From: an alpha proteobacterium SCGC AAA015-N04
Lineage (GTDB): Bacteria > Pseudomonadota > Alphaproteobacteria > Puniceispirillales > Marisalimonadaceae
Reading direction: 5' to 3'
DNA: 64,000 nt
NCBI GenBank assembly: GCA_000383115.1
Contig: KB910577.1
Span: 1-64,000, forward strand
Position numbers and translations under genes: made by a program. Below, in pieces: positions 52,257 to 62,191 of this stretch (positions are counted from its first letter, which is position 1; each line of letters begins with the position of its first letter). A model generated the notes under the pieces. That model was not told where the DNA came from, ran no database searches, and saw only the letters and a program-made list of their open reading frames with translations.

Positions 52257-53162
52257 TTATTTATTTATTCTCCAATTAGCTAGTGTAATTGCGAAAATTA
52301 TTGATAAGAAACCTACAATCAATTTTAAAGTTATTTCTTCATTAAGTATAAAAGAGCCAAGTAAAATCGCAGATAAAGGATTGAAACCAAGAGAAATAGC
52401 TGCTTGAGTTGGAGAAATTAATTGAAGTGCTTTTCCCCAACAATACATCATTAAAACTCCACCTGGAATGACTAACATTAATAATGCATAGATTGGAACT
52501 TCACCTATTTGATATATGTTTTCAAAAGATGAACCAAAAAATAAAGTTATAAGAAAATTAATCAATGTACCAGTACCCATTACATAAATCATGACTGGTA
52601 TGTTTCCATATTTATTTAGATACTTGCCTGAAAAAACAGTAAAACATGACGCAGCGATTACTCCAATCATCATTAAAAAATCACCTTTCAATGTCTGACT
52701 GAAATTATTGCTTACACTCTCTGACAAACAGAATGATACTCCTAGAACTGCTATAAAAACAGCAAGAGATTTATTTATTGTGATTTTTTCTATATTAAAA
52801 AAAAAAGCTATTAATATTGTACAAAGTGGCATGGTTGCATAAAGTAATCCTGCTCTTGCTGCAGTTGTATGTTCAAGTCCTGCGGCCATAAAGTTAGGGA
52901 AAATTGTTATCATGGCTAAACCTAAAAATGCTAGGGGAATTTTGTCCTCTTTTAAAAATTTTGTTTTTAAAAATATAGAAATAGAAAGCAAAAACAAAAT
53001 AAGTCCAGTTAATCCATAACGTAAAAAACTAAGAGTAAATGGATCTAAATCATCAACAATTAGTCTTGTAAAAACAAAAGTTGATCCACCAAGTGCCGCT
53101 GAAAAGGACGCAAAAAATGATCCTAATATTAGATTCTTAAAAATTATTTTGTCTTTATTCAT
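52257..53162 (-). CDS. EamA/DMT family transporter
   Basis: Ten hydrophobic segments, EamA-like repeat ending LNEEITLKLIVGFLSIIFAI. Confidence 0.88.
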   Translation of the reverse strand: MNKDKIIFKNLILGSFFASFSAALGGSTFVFTRLIVDDLDPFTLSFLRYGLTGLILFLLSISIFLKTKFLKEDKIPLAFLGLAMITIFPNFMAAGLEHTTAARAGLLYATMPLCTILIAFFFNIEKITINKSLAVFIAVLGVSFCLSESVSNNFSQTLKGDFLMMIGVIAASCFTVFSGKYLNKYGNIPVMIYVMGTGTLINFLITLFFGSSFENIYQIGEVPIYALLMLVIPGGVLMMYCWGKALQLISPTQAAISLGFNPLSAILLGSFILNEEITLKLIVGFLSIIFAITLANWRINK

Positions 53163-53244
53163 TATTTTATTTTAAATAAGTTGAGATAAGTAGTATTCAC
53201 TTACTAATCTAATACAATTAAAAATAGATAAAGATAGTAATATT

Positions 53245-54222
53245 ATGAAAAAATTAAAATTAGGTAGAACAGGTCTAGATATATCCCAAGTTATCCTAGG
53301 TGGTGGTTGGGTTGGAGGATTATTTATTGACCCTAATTTTGATATAATGGAGAAAGCAATTGAACTTTCAATTAAGGCTGGCATTAATTGGATTGATACA
53401 GCTGAAAGTTATAGCGATGGTAAATCTGAAAAAAATATTGGCTATTTAATAAGTTCTCTTCCTGCTTCAGATAAATTACAGATATCTTCGAAAGCTAGAT
53501 TAGATCCTACAATTTCAGAAACGTTCGTTTCACAGTTAGATAGAAAATTAGATAACACGCTAAATAGATTAAAGATAGATAAATTAGAATTATATCAATT
53601 GCATAATAGAATAACTTTTGAAGAAAATAATGATACTCTTACCTGCTCACAAATATTCAACAATAACATATGTGAGATCATGACAAAACTTAAAGAGGAT
53701 GGACGTGTTAAAAATATTGGACTTACAGCTTTAGGGGACACAGAATCCATAAGAAAAATTATACAAACTGGTCATTTTGATACAGCTCAAATTTATTATA
53801 ATCTTTTAAATCCAAGTGCTAATTTTAAAGAAAAAGGTAGATGGAATGATCATGACTTTTCTGGTTTAATTGCAGATTGCAAAAAATTTGATATGGGCAT
53901 AATGGGCATAAGAATTTTTGCAGCTGGTTTGTTAGCAACTAATGTTAGGCATGGTAGAGAAATCCCAGTTACTCATGTTATTAATATGAAAGAAGAAGAA
54001 AGACGTGTTGAAAAATTATATGAATTAGTAGGTGATACTTATGGCAATAGAGCCCAATTTGCTCTGCGATATGGTTTATCTAATAATAATTTGAATTGTA
54101 TTGTATTAGGTTTGGCATCACTTGATCATTTAAAGAATTCTATGCAAGCAGTTGAGATGGGACCATTGCCAGATGAATTGTTGGTAAAGATATCTGAATT
54201 GCAAAATTCTAATTTTATTTAA
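53245..54222 (+). CDS. Aldo/keto reductase
   Basis: LKLGRTGLDISQVILGGG, INWIDTAESYSDGKSE. Confidence 0.9.
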   Translation: MKKLKLGRTGLDISQVILGGGWVGGLFIDPNFDIMEKAIELSIKAGINWIDTAESYSDGKSEKNIGYLISSLPASDKLQISSKARLDPTISETFVSQLDRKLDNTLNRLKIDKLELYQLHNRITFEENNDTLTCSQIFNNNICEIMTKLKEDGRVKNIGLTALGDTESIRKIIQTGHFDTAQIYYNLLNPSANFKEKGRWNDHDFSGLIADCKKFDMGIMGIRIFAAGLLATNVRHGREIPVTHVINMKEEERRVEKLYELVGDTYGNRAQFALRYGLSNNNLNCIVLGLASLDHLKNSMQAVEMGPLPDELLVKISELQNSNFI

Positions 54223-54296
54223 TTTCATATTTATATCGACTTAAGATTGAAGCAGTCATATAACTTACATAAACAAATTAAAATTCCAGGATTTAT

Positions 54297-55211
54297 ATGA
54301 AAATACTAGTATTAGGGGTTGGAGGAATCGGAGGATTTTTTGGAGGATTTCTTCAAGAAAGTGGTGCTGATGTAACTTTTTTAGTAAGACCTAAAAGAAA
54401 GGCGCTATTAATAAAAAATAAATTAAAGATTATTAGCTCACTTGGTAACCTAAATTTAGAACCTAATTTAATTTTATCGAATGAATTAAAACCAATCTAC
54501 GATGTTATTTTAGTTTCGTGTAAGACCTATGATTTAGATCAAGCCATGCGTGATTTAAAAGGCGTTAAAGGAAAGGGTATGATTATCCCTTTTTTGAATG
54601 GTTTTACTCACATGGAAAAATTAGATAAAGAATTTGGTAGTGAAAATGTAATTGGTGGTGTGGCTCATATAAGCTCAACTATAAATAATAATGGTGCAAT
54701 AGAACATTTTAGTGAATTTAAAAAAATAACTTTTGGTGATAGAAAAAAACACCAAAGTAATGATCTTGTATTATTTTATAACACTTGTAAAAGAACTAAA
54801 TTTGACGTTGCTATATCAGAAGATATTACCTTAGATTTATGGAAAAAATGGGTTTTTATTGCAACTGTTGCGGGGGCTACAACATTGTTTAATTGTCCAC
54901 TTGGAGGAATAAGTAATTATGCAGTTGGTAATAAAACTTTATCTGACTTGTACAATGAATGTAGATCAATAGCAAAATTTAGGGGTTATATTATTAGTGA
55001 TTTGGAAACAGAAAATGTTTTGAAAAATATAATGACACCCGGATCACCTATTAAAGCTTCAATGCTTAGAGATGTAGAAAAGAAAGGATACACTGAGCAT
55101 GAAGAAATATTTGGAGATTTAATTGCAGAAGCAGAAAAATTTAACCTTGATTGCCCAATTCTTAAAGCGTGTTATTTAAGAATGAAAATTTATAAAGAAA
55201 ATCTAAATTAA
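54297..55211 (+). CDS. 2-dehydropantoate 2-reductase family (ApbA/PanE-like)
   Basis: GVGGIGGFFGGFLQESGADVTFLVR, VSCKTYDLDQA. Confidence 0.88.
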   Translation: MKILVLGVGGIGGFFGGFLQESGADVTFLVRPKRKALLIKNKLKIISSLGNLNLEPNLILSNELKPIYDVILVSCKTYDLDQAMRDLKGVKGKGMIIPFLNGFTHMEKLDKEFGSENVIGGVAHISSTINNNGAIEHFSEFKKITFGDRKKHQSNDLVLFYNTCKRTKFDVAISEDITLDLWKKWVFIATVAGATTLFNCPLGGISNYAVGNKTLSDLYNECRSIAKFRGYIISDLETENVLKNIMTPGSPIKASMLRDVEKKGYTEHEEIFGDLIAEAEKFNLDCPILKACYLRMKIYKENLN

Positions 55212-55213
55212 TT

Positions 55214-56014
55214 TTAAGATCCAACTTTAAGGGAAGATTTTAGACCTCTTAAACAAGCAATCACACTTAATCCTGTAATTCTTCCAGTTCCTGGATTTTC
55301 TGGTGTTTGAACATTTTGAATAGACATTTCAAATTCTGCGCTATCCGATTTGACCTCAACTTTATGTGTGTTTCTTTCTAGATTTGGATCTGCCCATATT
55401 TCAAGTTGGGTTTTATCAGCACCTATACCCGCCAGCCCAACAGCAGCTGCTACATTGACATTCGCTGGAAAAGCTTTTGCACCTTCAGTAGCTGAGCCTT
55501 TGAAAATTAATTTAGATTCTGATAATTGATCAAGTTTTATATTGTTTTTAATGACATATGGTGCTTTTGAAAGTGCATTAGGTGGTTTCCGAGTAGTCAT
55601 TTTAACAGAATGAATTGTGGATTCTGCAGCTGCTCTTAATGCATCTAAACCTAATATAGCACCTGTTGCTAAAATTATTTGAGAGTTATTTTTTTTTGAT
55701 GTTTCAATTAAATCAAAATTATCAAGTATACCGGAACCACTAACAGTTATTAATGTTTTACCTTCACTAATACATCGAGTTGCAATATCTCTGAATGCTT
55801 CTTTTGGAGCACAATCGATAATAATTTGACAATTATTAATCAAAGTTTCTAAGTCAAAAATTTCGATACTTTTTTTTAATTTTGAAATTCTTTCTTCTGC
55901 GTTTGTTTTGCTTCTAGATGAAATTCCATATAGATAAAAATTTTCTACACCTTCTAGGAGTGCTTTAGCTACTTCTATTCCTATTGAGCCAAAACCAACG
56001 ATACCGACATTCAT
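55214..56014 (-). CDS. Aspartate dehydrogenase (NadX-like)
   Basis: GIVGFGSIGIEVAKAL, TRKPPNALSKAPY, FPANVNVAAAVGLAGIGADKT. Confidence 0.88.
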   Translation of the reverse strand: MNVGIVGFGSIGIEVAKALLEGVENFYLYGISSRSKTNAEERISKLKKSIEIFDLETLINNCQIIIDCAPKEAFRDIATRCISEGKTLITVSGSGILDNFDLIETSKKNNSQIILATGAILGLDALRAAAESTIHSVKMTTRKPPNALSKAPYVIKNNIKLDQLSESKLIFKGSATEGAKAFPANVNVAAAVGLAGIGADKTQLEIWADPNLERNTHKVEVKSDSAEFEMSIQNVQTPENPGTGRITGLSVIACLRGLKSSLKVGS

Positions 56015-56032
56015 CTTTTTACCATTATGTAT

Positions 56033-57841
56033 TTATCTTCCAATTGCGTAACCTTGCATAAATCTTGGATTGGCTGCCGCTTTTAAAATTTCATTATCCT
56101 TTGAAGCTGCTGTCATTCTGCCAAGACTCCAGTCATCATCAATTATTACTTTATGCCCTTTTTTAATAAGTTCATCAATAGTCTCCCTAGGAAATCTCCC
56201 TTCAACTGCTAGATGACCAATATCAGTTTCTCTCGGGTAAAATGAATTTGGAAAATGTGCAGTGCTGAAACCTGGGGCATCGATCGCTTCTTGAAGATTG
56301 AGTCCAAAATGTACATGTCTTAAAAACAAATGAAGAGACCATTGATCTTGTTGATCACCTCCTGGTGTGCCAAAAACCATATAAGGCAGTCCATTTTTCA
56401 AAGCTAGACTTGGAGATAAAGTAGTTCTAGGTCTTCTTTTTGGGCCAATGCAAGCTGGGGAGTTTTCATCTAACCAAAACATTTGTCCTCTATTAGACAA
56501 ACAAAATCCAAGATTTGGAATTACTGGAGAGCTTTGCAACCAACCTCCACTTGGAGTGCCAGCAATCATGTTTCCCCATTTATCAATTATATCAAAATGA
56601 GTAGTGTCTCCTTTTGTATCCCCAAGACTGGAAGGATTAGGTTCGTCAAACTTCGCTACTGTAGGTTCTCCAATATCAAATTTTGAAAATGACTCTGGCG
56701 TACCACCTTTTGGTCTTAGCAACACTTTCCCTCCAAAACCTGGTATAACTCCAGGTCTTACTTCCATTGAGGCTTCTTTGGATATTAAATTTCTTCTTTT
56801 AGCATTGTAATCGTCACCTAGTAAAATATCCATAGGCACATCGTTAAAATTTGTATCTCCATAAAAAGCCTCTCTATCAGCAAAAGCTAATTTGGTTGCT
56901 TCTACAACTAAGTGGACAAACTCAGGAGATTTTTCATCTAATGAATCTAAATCAAATTCTTTTAGCAATGCTAATTGCTGTAAAAAAGTTGGTCCTTGAC
57001 CCCAAGGTCCGGTTTTGCAAACTGTATAGTTTTTGTAATCATAAGATAAAGGTTTTTCGATAGTCGCAGACCAATTAGCTAGATCATCTCCAGTTAATAG
57101 ACCTTTATGTCTTTTTTCAGTTGTATCCATAAACTCATTATTTTTACAAAAATCTTCTATTTCTTGTGCAATAAAACCCTGGCTCCATATTAAACGAGCT
57201 TGTTTGATTTGTTCTTTAAGATCATTGGATTTGTTTTCTGCTTCCTCGATAATTCTTAAGTACGTATTAGCCATTTTTTTATTAGTAAAAAAATCACCAA
57301 TTGAAGGAACTTTCCCATTACGGAGATAAATTCCTGCTGAACTTGTCCATTCTGTTTTAAATAGTTCTTCAACTGATTTGATTGTATTAATTATGTTTGG
57401 AACTAAAGGATAACCTTTTATTGCAATGCCTATCGCTGGTTCTAAAACAGTCCTTAATGACATAGTTCCATAATTAAGTAAAAGAAGCATCCAAGCATCA
57501 AAAGCTCCTGGAACAACAGCAGGTAACAAGCCGCTTCCTGGTACAATGTTTAAATTCATATCACTAAAAGTTTTCAAAGTTGCAGAATTTGGAGCAACAC
57601 CTTGGCCACATATTACAACAGGGTTTTCTCCTTTGGGGCATAAGATTAGAGGAACTTCTCCACCAGGTCCATTTAGATGAGGTTCAACTACTTGAAGCGC
57701 AAATCCTGTGGCTACAGCAGCATCAAATGCGTTTCCATTTTTTTCTAAAATTGACATACCAACTGCAGATGCAATCCAATGAGTAGAAGTGACAACTCCA
57801 AAGTTGCCAACAATTTCAGGTCTTGTAGTAAATTTACTCAT
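56033..57841 (-). CDS. Gamma-glutamyltransferase family protein
   Basis: GDTTHFDIIDKWGNMIAGT catalytic Thr region, GNAFDAAVATGFALQVVEPHLNGPGG, FGTPGGDQQ. Confidence 0.92.
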   Translation of the reverse strand: MSKFTTRPEIVGNFGVVTSTHWIASAVGMSILEKNGNAFDAAVATGFALQVVEPHLNGPGGEVPLILCPKGENPVVICGQGVAPNSATLKTFSDMNLNIVPGSGLLPAVVPGAFDAWMLLLLNYGTMSLRTVLEPAIGIAIKGYPLVPNIINTIKSVEELFKTEWTSSAGIYLRNGKVPSIGDFFTNKKMANTYLRIIEEAENKSNDLKEQIKQARLIWSQGFIAQEIEDFCKNNEFMDTTEKRHKGLLTGDDLANWSATIEKPLSYDYKNYTVCKTGPWGQGPTFLQQLALLKEFDLDSLDEKSPEFVHLVVEATKLAFADREAFYGDTNFNDVPMDILLGDDYNAKRRNLISKEASMEVRPGVIPGFGGKVLLRPKGGTPESFSKFDIGEPTVAKFDEPNPSSLGDTKGDTTHFDIIDKWGNMIAGTPSGGWLQSSPVIPNLGFCLSNRGQMFWLDENSPACIGPKRRPRTTLSPSLALKNGLPYMVFGTPGGDQQDQWSLHLFLRHVHFGLNLQEAIDAPGFSTAHFPNSFYPRETDIGHLAVEGRFPRETIDELIKKGHKVIIDDDWSLGRMTAASKDNEILKAAANPRFMQGYAIGR

Positions 57842-57947
57842 TTTATTTCCAATATAAAATTTTATTAATTGACTCTTATCAAAGAACTAAGAGAATATAA
57901 AATTGACAATCATCAAAAATAAAATAAACAAATTTGTGGAGATAACA

Positions 57948-58925
57948 ATGCCTATTAAAAATTTATTTAAAGCGAGTTTGGCTGGGGCAGCTTTATTAGC
58001 TTTATCATTTACTGGAGCTTCAGCAGCTCCAAGTATTCCTTGTGGCACTGCAAAACTAATTGTTCCTTGGGGAGCAGGCGGTGGAACAGATGTCATATTT
58101 AGACAGATGGTCGAAAAAGTAAATAAAAGTGGAGCAAAGCCACAGCTACAAGTCGTGAACGTTGGTGGCCAAGGTGGAAACAAAGGTGCAAAACAAGCTT
58201 CTAAAGCTAAACCTGATGGTTGTACTTTGTTTGCAATTCACCAAAGTGCTATAACTAGTTATTTTACTGGTAGAATAGATATTACTTGGGATGCTTTTGA
58301 AACTATTTCTATGGTTACATCAACACCTTCTATTATAGGCGCAAATGTAAACACACCATATAATAACATATCAGAATTAGTGGCTGCTGCAAAAAAGGCA
58401 CCAGGAACTATCACAGCAGGTGGAACTTTTGGTTCAACAAGTCAGTTTGTTTTTCTTCTTTTAGAGGATGCAACTGGTGTAAAATTTAAACATGTATCAT
58501 ATGATGGTACAAAACAAAGAATGACTGCTTTGTTAGCAAATAACATAAAGTTGGGAGAGATCAACTTGGCTGCAGCTATTAAATTTATCAAAGCTGGTAA
58601 ATTAAAAGCGCTTGGCGTTACTAATGATGCAAGACTTGATCAAATTCCTGATATTAAAACAGCACAAGAGCAGGGTGCTAAGGTTATATTTGCTGTTGAA
58701 AGAGGGGTTGTTGCTCCAAAAGGAACATCTCCAGAAATTGTAAATTATTATGCAAAAATGTTTGAAGGCGCAGCTATGGATAAAGATTTTAAAGCTGCTA
58801 TGCACAAAAAAGGTATTTTAATTAATTATAAAGGACCTGAAGATTATAAGAAACATTTTCAAGCAACTTATGATTATTGGAAGCCAATAGCAAAACAAGT
58901 TGGTGTATATAAAAGAAAAGACTAA
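57948..58925 (+). CDS. Tripartite tricarboxylate transporter substrate-binding protein (TctC/Bug family)
   Basis: Signal peptide MPIKNLFKASLAGAALLALSFTGASA; VPWGAGGGTDVIFR. Confidence 0.9.
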   Translation: MPIKNLFKASLAGAALLALSFTGASAAPSIPCGTAKLIVPWGAGGGTDVIFRQMVEKVNKSGAKPQLQVVNVGGQGGNKGAKQASKAKPDGCTLFAIHQSAITSYFTGRIDITWDAFETISMVTSTPSIIGANVNTPYNNISELVAAAKKAPGTITAGGTFGSTSQFVFLLLEDATGVKFKHVSYDGTKQRMTALLANNIKLGEINLAAAIKFIKAGKLKALGVTNDARLDQIPDIKTAQEQGAKVIFAVERGVVAPKGTSPEIVNYYAKMFEGAAMDKDFKAAMHKKGILINYKGPEDYKKHFQATYDYWKPIAKQVGVYKRKD

Positions 58926-58932
58926 ATTTGAA

Positions 58933-58963
58933 AAAGAAGAGATAACTAGTTTATCTCTTCTTT
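58933..58963 (+). terminator. Strong intercistronic stem-loop between tctC and tctB
   Basis: Perfect 13-bp inverted repeat aaagaagagataa-ctagt-ttatctcttcttt. Confidence 0.7.
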
Positions 58964-58975
58964 AAATAAATCATT

Positions 58976-59464
58976 ATGAGTATTAATAAAGACACAATCG
59001 TTGCTATATTTCTATTATTATTCTGTGGAATAATGATTAATAGTAGTTTTGACATTGAAGACCCTGGTTATCAAGGAATGAAAGCTAGTTTTTGGCCAAC
59101 TATAGTTTTATGTCTCTTATCAGTTATGTCATTGGTTATGTTAATAAAATCTATGGTTTCTTCAACTGTCAATAACTTAAATTCTGAAAATACAAATTCA
59201 CAAAATATTTTTTTAAGATATAAGAATGCCTCAATATGTTTTTTAATGTTTATTCTTTTTTTAGCATTTCTAGACTATTTAGGAATGTTAATTGGCGGCG
59301 TTTTGTTTGTGTTTGGGTTACTTACTTTATTAGGTGGATTTCAGATAAAAAAAATTATAAATCATTCAATTATTTCAATTATTACAATAGGAATTATGTG
59401 GTCAATATTTACCTTTGGTTTAAAAGTTATTTTACCAGAGGGCGAAATTCTAAGAATTTGGTAA
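58976..59464 (+). CDS. Tripartite tricarboxylate transporter TctB family protein
   Basis: Small four-TM protein between tctC and tctA. Confidence 0.85.
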   Translation: MSINKDTIVAIFLLLFCGIMINSSFDIEDPGYQGMKASFWPTIVLCLLSVMSLVMLIKSMVSSTVNNLNSENTNSQNIFLRYKNASICFLMFILFLAFLDYLGMLIGGVLFVFGLLTLLGGFQIKKIINHSIISIITIGIMWSIFTFGLKVILPEGEILRIW

Positions 59465-59468
59465 ATTT

Positions 59469-61115
59469 ATGATTGATGTTATTTTACAGGCCTTCGCAAG
59501 CATAGTCTTAGATCCAGTAACACTTGGATTAATGTTTGTAGGTACACTCGCTGGTATTCTAGCAGGTGCTATTCCAGGTTTTACTATAGCAATGGGCGTA
59601 ATTTTAACGCTACCATTTACTTTTGGTATGACTGCAGTTCAAGGATTAGCAACCATGCTTGGGGTTTTTGTCGGGGGCTTCTCAGGTGGATTAATGTCAT
59701 GCATGTTAACAGGGATACCAGGAACTCCGTCTTCAGTTGCTACAACATTTGATGGTTTTCCATTAGTAAGATCAGGTAGGCCAGGCCTCGCGCTAGGGTT
59801 AGGATTGTGGTCTTCTTTCTTTGGTGGAATGATTAGTGCCGTAATTTTAGTCGCATTAGCACCACAATTAGCTTTTTTAGGTTTAGAGTTTGGTCCTTGG
59901 GATTATTTTTCATTAATTATTTTTGCATTAACAATCACAGTAAGTTTATCAGGCGGTAATATTACTAAAGGTTTAATTGCTGGACTACTTGGATTATTTG
60001 CCGCAACAGTAGGTGAAGACGAGATTAATGGAGTTGCAAGATTTACCTTTGGTTTTGATGATTTCAAACAAGGATTTGCATTTTTACCAGTTTTAATTGG
60101 ATTATTTGCTTTTTCACAATTGTTAACAGATGTAGAAGACGACAAAAGGGCAAAAAGCCCTCTTATGTCTCAATCTGGAACTGTTGTTAAAGTTGAGCAT
60201 AGGCAAGCAATATTAATAATTCTAAAAAGATGGGTTAATTTATTTAGATCAAGTTTCATAGGTATTTTTACTGGAATTTTACCTGCTGCTGGTGGTTCAA
60301 TTTCAAATATTTTAGCATATGATCAAGCAAAAAAAGCTTCAGCTAATAGATCAAATTTTGGAAAAGGTGAATATGATGGTGTTATCGCACCAGAGGCTGC
60401 TAATAACGCAACTGCTGGTGGAGCGTTAATTATGATGATGGCGCTTGGTATTCCTGGAGATATTGTAACAGCAGTCATGTTAGGAGCATTAATGATCCAC
60501 AATATCATTCCTGGTCCAACATTTATTCAAGACGAGCCGTTATTAGCTTACGGTGTTTTTATAGCGTTTTTCGTTGCTCATTTCTTTATGGTTGGATTAC
60601 AAGCATTCTCTTTAAGAATATTTCTACTTGTTACAAAAATTCCAATGTATGTATTAGCTTCAGTTATTCTAGCATACTGTGCTATTGGAGTTTTCGCATT
60701 ACACAACATAGTTTTTGATATATGGGTTATGTTCTTTTTTGGAGTAATTGGATATTTTATGAAAAAATTAGGGTTTCCTCTTGCTCCTATGATACTTGGT
60801 GTTGTCTTAGGTAAATTGGCAGAATTAAATCTAGCAAGAGCTACTGGAATAAGCGATGATATGCTGTTATTTGTTTCAAGGCCATGGTCATTGTTTTTCT
60901 TATTGATGGCAGTAATCTCTGTAATATTCCCTTTTTATCAAGAAGCTAAGAAAGAAACATTGTTCGCAAAACTTTATGTTCCAGTTTCTATGATTGTTTT
61001 GTCACTACCATTATTTTTGATGGGTAGTCCTGTAAGAATGATAGTAGCTGTAATATTAGTTTTAACTGGTGCATATTTCTTATATAAAAGAATCACCTCT
61101 TTAAAAATTACCTAA
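59469..61115 (+). CDS. Tripartite tricarboxylate transporter TctA family protein
   Basis: GTLAGILAGAIPGFTIAMGVILTLPFTFGM, TGIPGTPSSVATTFDGFPL. Confidence 0.94.
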   Translation: MIDVILQAFASIVLDPVTLGLMFVGTLAGILAGAIPGFTIAMGVILTLPFTFGMTAVQGLATMLGVFVGGFSGGLMSCMLTGIPGTPSSVATTFDGFPLVRSGRPGLALGLGLWSSFFGGMISAVILVALAPQLAFLGLEFGPWDYFSLIIFALTITVSLSGGNITKGLIAGLLGLFAATVGEDEINGVARFTFGFDDFKQGFAFLPVLIGLFAFSQLLTDVEDDKRAKSPLMSQSGTVVKVEHRQAILIILKRWVNLFRSSFIGIFTGILPAAGGSISNILAYDQAKKASANRSNFGKGEYDGVIAPEAANNATAGGALIMMMALGIPGDIVTAVMLGALMIHNIIPGPTFIQDEPLLAYGVFIAFFVAHFFMVGLQAFSLRIFLLVTKIPMYVLASVILAYCAIGVFALHNIVFDIWVMFFFGVIGYFMKKLGFPLAPMILGVVLGKLAELNLARATGISDDMLLFVSRPWSLFFLLMAVISVIFPFYQEAKKETLFAKLYVPVSMIVLSLPLFLMGSPVRMIVAVILVLTGAYFLYKRITSLKIT

Positions 61116-61653
61116 TGAATTGGTTTACATATTCTTCGCCTAAACCCACTTTGATAAAATGTTTTTTAGCTGCTTCAATTCTATCAAAAACATCAGTCGT
61201 GCCAATCGTGTTTCCATCTTCATCGCAATAAATTAAAGCTCCAGAATTGTGAAATAATGTAATCATTTCTTCACAATCCTCATCAACAACTAGTGTGTGG
61301 ATTTCACCTGGAGGCTCAAACAAATAAGACCCTTCTTTGGCAACCCAATCATGCTCAAGGTATCTCCATGAACCTTTAATTACGAAACCATGAACTGGAG
61401 CGGGATGTCTGTGTCTAGATAAAAAGCCACCACCGATAACCTTTGTTAGATGAACCCAATAACCTTGACTAATATTATAGCATAATGGTCTTGACCAACG
61501 ACCAGGAGATAAGGGAACCCAAAGTCTATCGTCATCTTTGGAAAAACTATCTTCAATAAAAATATCTTGGATTATATTTCCTGGTTTTGGTCCGCTATAT
61601 GGCGGAGGAAAAAAATTTTTAGTAAAATCGTCCATCTTAAATCTCCTAAGCAA
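61108..61653 (-). CDS. Cupin-domain protein, 2,4'-dihydroxyacetophenone dioxygenase-like
   Basis: SRHRHPAPVHGFVIKGSWRYLEHDW, EPPGEIHTLVV; start may be internal Met (MDDFTKNF). Confidence 0.8.
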   Translation of the reverse strand: MLRRFKMDDFTKNFFPPPYSGPKPGNIIQDIFIEDSFSKDDDRLWVPLSPGRWSRPLCYNISQGYWVHLTKVIGGGFLSRHRHPAPVHGFVIKGSWRYLEHDWVAKEGSYLFEPPGEIHTLVVDEDCEEMITLFHNSGALIYCDEDGNTIGTTDVFDRIEAAKKHFIKVGLGEEYVNQFIR

Positions 61654-61695
61654 TAGATTTATTATAATATTTTTAATTTACCCATACAAACGAAA

Positions 61696-61724
61696 AAGGA
61701 CGAAGGATGGGGTCCTTCGTCCTT
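61696..61724 (-). terminator. Intrinsic terminator of DUF1127/sRNA transcript
   Basis: Minus strand AAGGACGAAGGA-CCCCA-TCCTTCGTCCTT followed by TTT; perfect 12-bp stem, 5-nt loop. Confidence 0.9.
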
Positions 61725-61825
61725 GCTTATTCCGATGACATAATGCCTACTTTGGGGAGGATATGAGTTTTACGTTATGTCACCATCTTTTATTAATATC
61801 CAGGGGAGGATGATAGGATACTAAT
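61696..61825 (-). ncRNA. Cuckoo/CcsR-like small RNA with two anti-SD hairpin loops, in DUF1127 3' UTR
   Basis: Hairpin 1 (61825-61792) and hairpin 2 (61784-61734) each with AUCCUCCCC in the loop, then intrinsic terminator; immediately 3' of DUF1127 gene. Confidence 0.75.
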
Positions 61826-61836
61826 TCTTAAATTCT

Positions 61837-62088
61837 CTATGCAGCTTCTTTTTCGTTAGTTTTATTATGTTGTGCTGACTTTTCTACACCTAACTTGCCA
61901 GCTGGGAAATCAACTACGTCTGTTACATTAAAGAAGTCACCGTTTAACACTTGCTCTCTTGTATAACCGATGTCAGCTAATGTACGATCGTCTAAACTTA
62001 TTAAAGCTTGTCTTGTTCTAATGATTGCAATTTTTTCAAATGCATTTGAAATATAATTATATAATTTTCCAAAATATGTATTTTTCAT
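61837..62088 (-). CDS. DUF1127 family small protein
   Basis: RTRQALISLDDRTLADIGYTREQV. Confidence 0.9.
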   Translation of the reverse strand: MKNTYFGKLYNYISNAFEKIAIIRTRQALISLDDRTLADIGYTREQVLNGDFFNVTDVVDFPAGKLGVEKSAQHNKTNEKEAA

Positions 62089-62191
62089 TGTCTTTTCTTT
62101 ATCTTTCTTATTAAAGAAGGCTTATTCCTTCATGTTTATTATATATGATAAAAAACTGGATAAGAGAATATAGGTAAATGGAATATAATTA

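Noticed and set aside
52210-52407. 65-aa plus-strand ORF running from the gatB end into the antisense of the EamA transporter
   Set aside because: Overlaps two convincing genes; its sequence is the antisense translation of the transporter C-terminus.
59236-59472. 78-aa plus-strand ORF overlapping tctB
   Set aside because: Alternate frame of the tctB coding sequence; Phe/Tyr/Asn-rich artefact.
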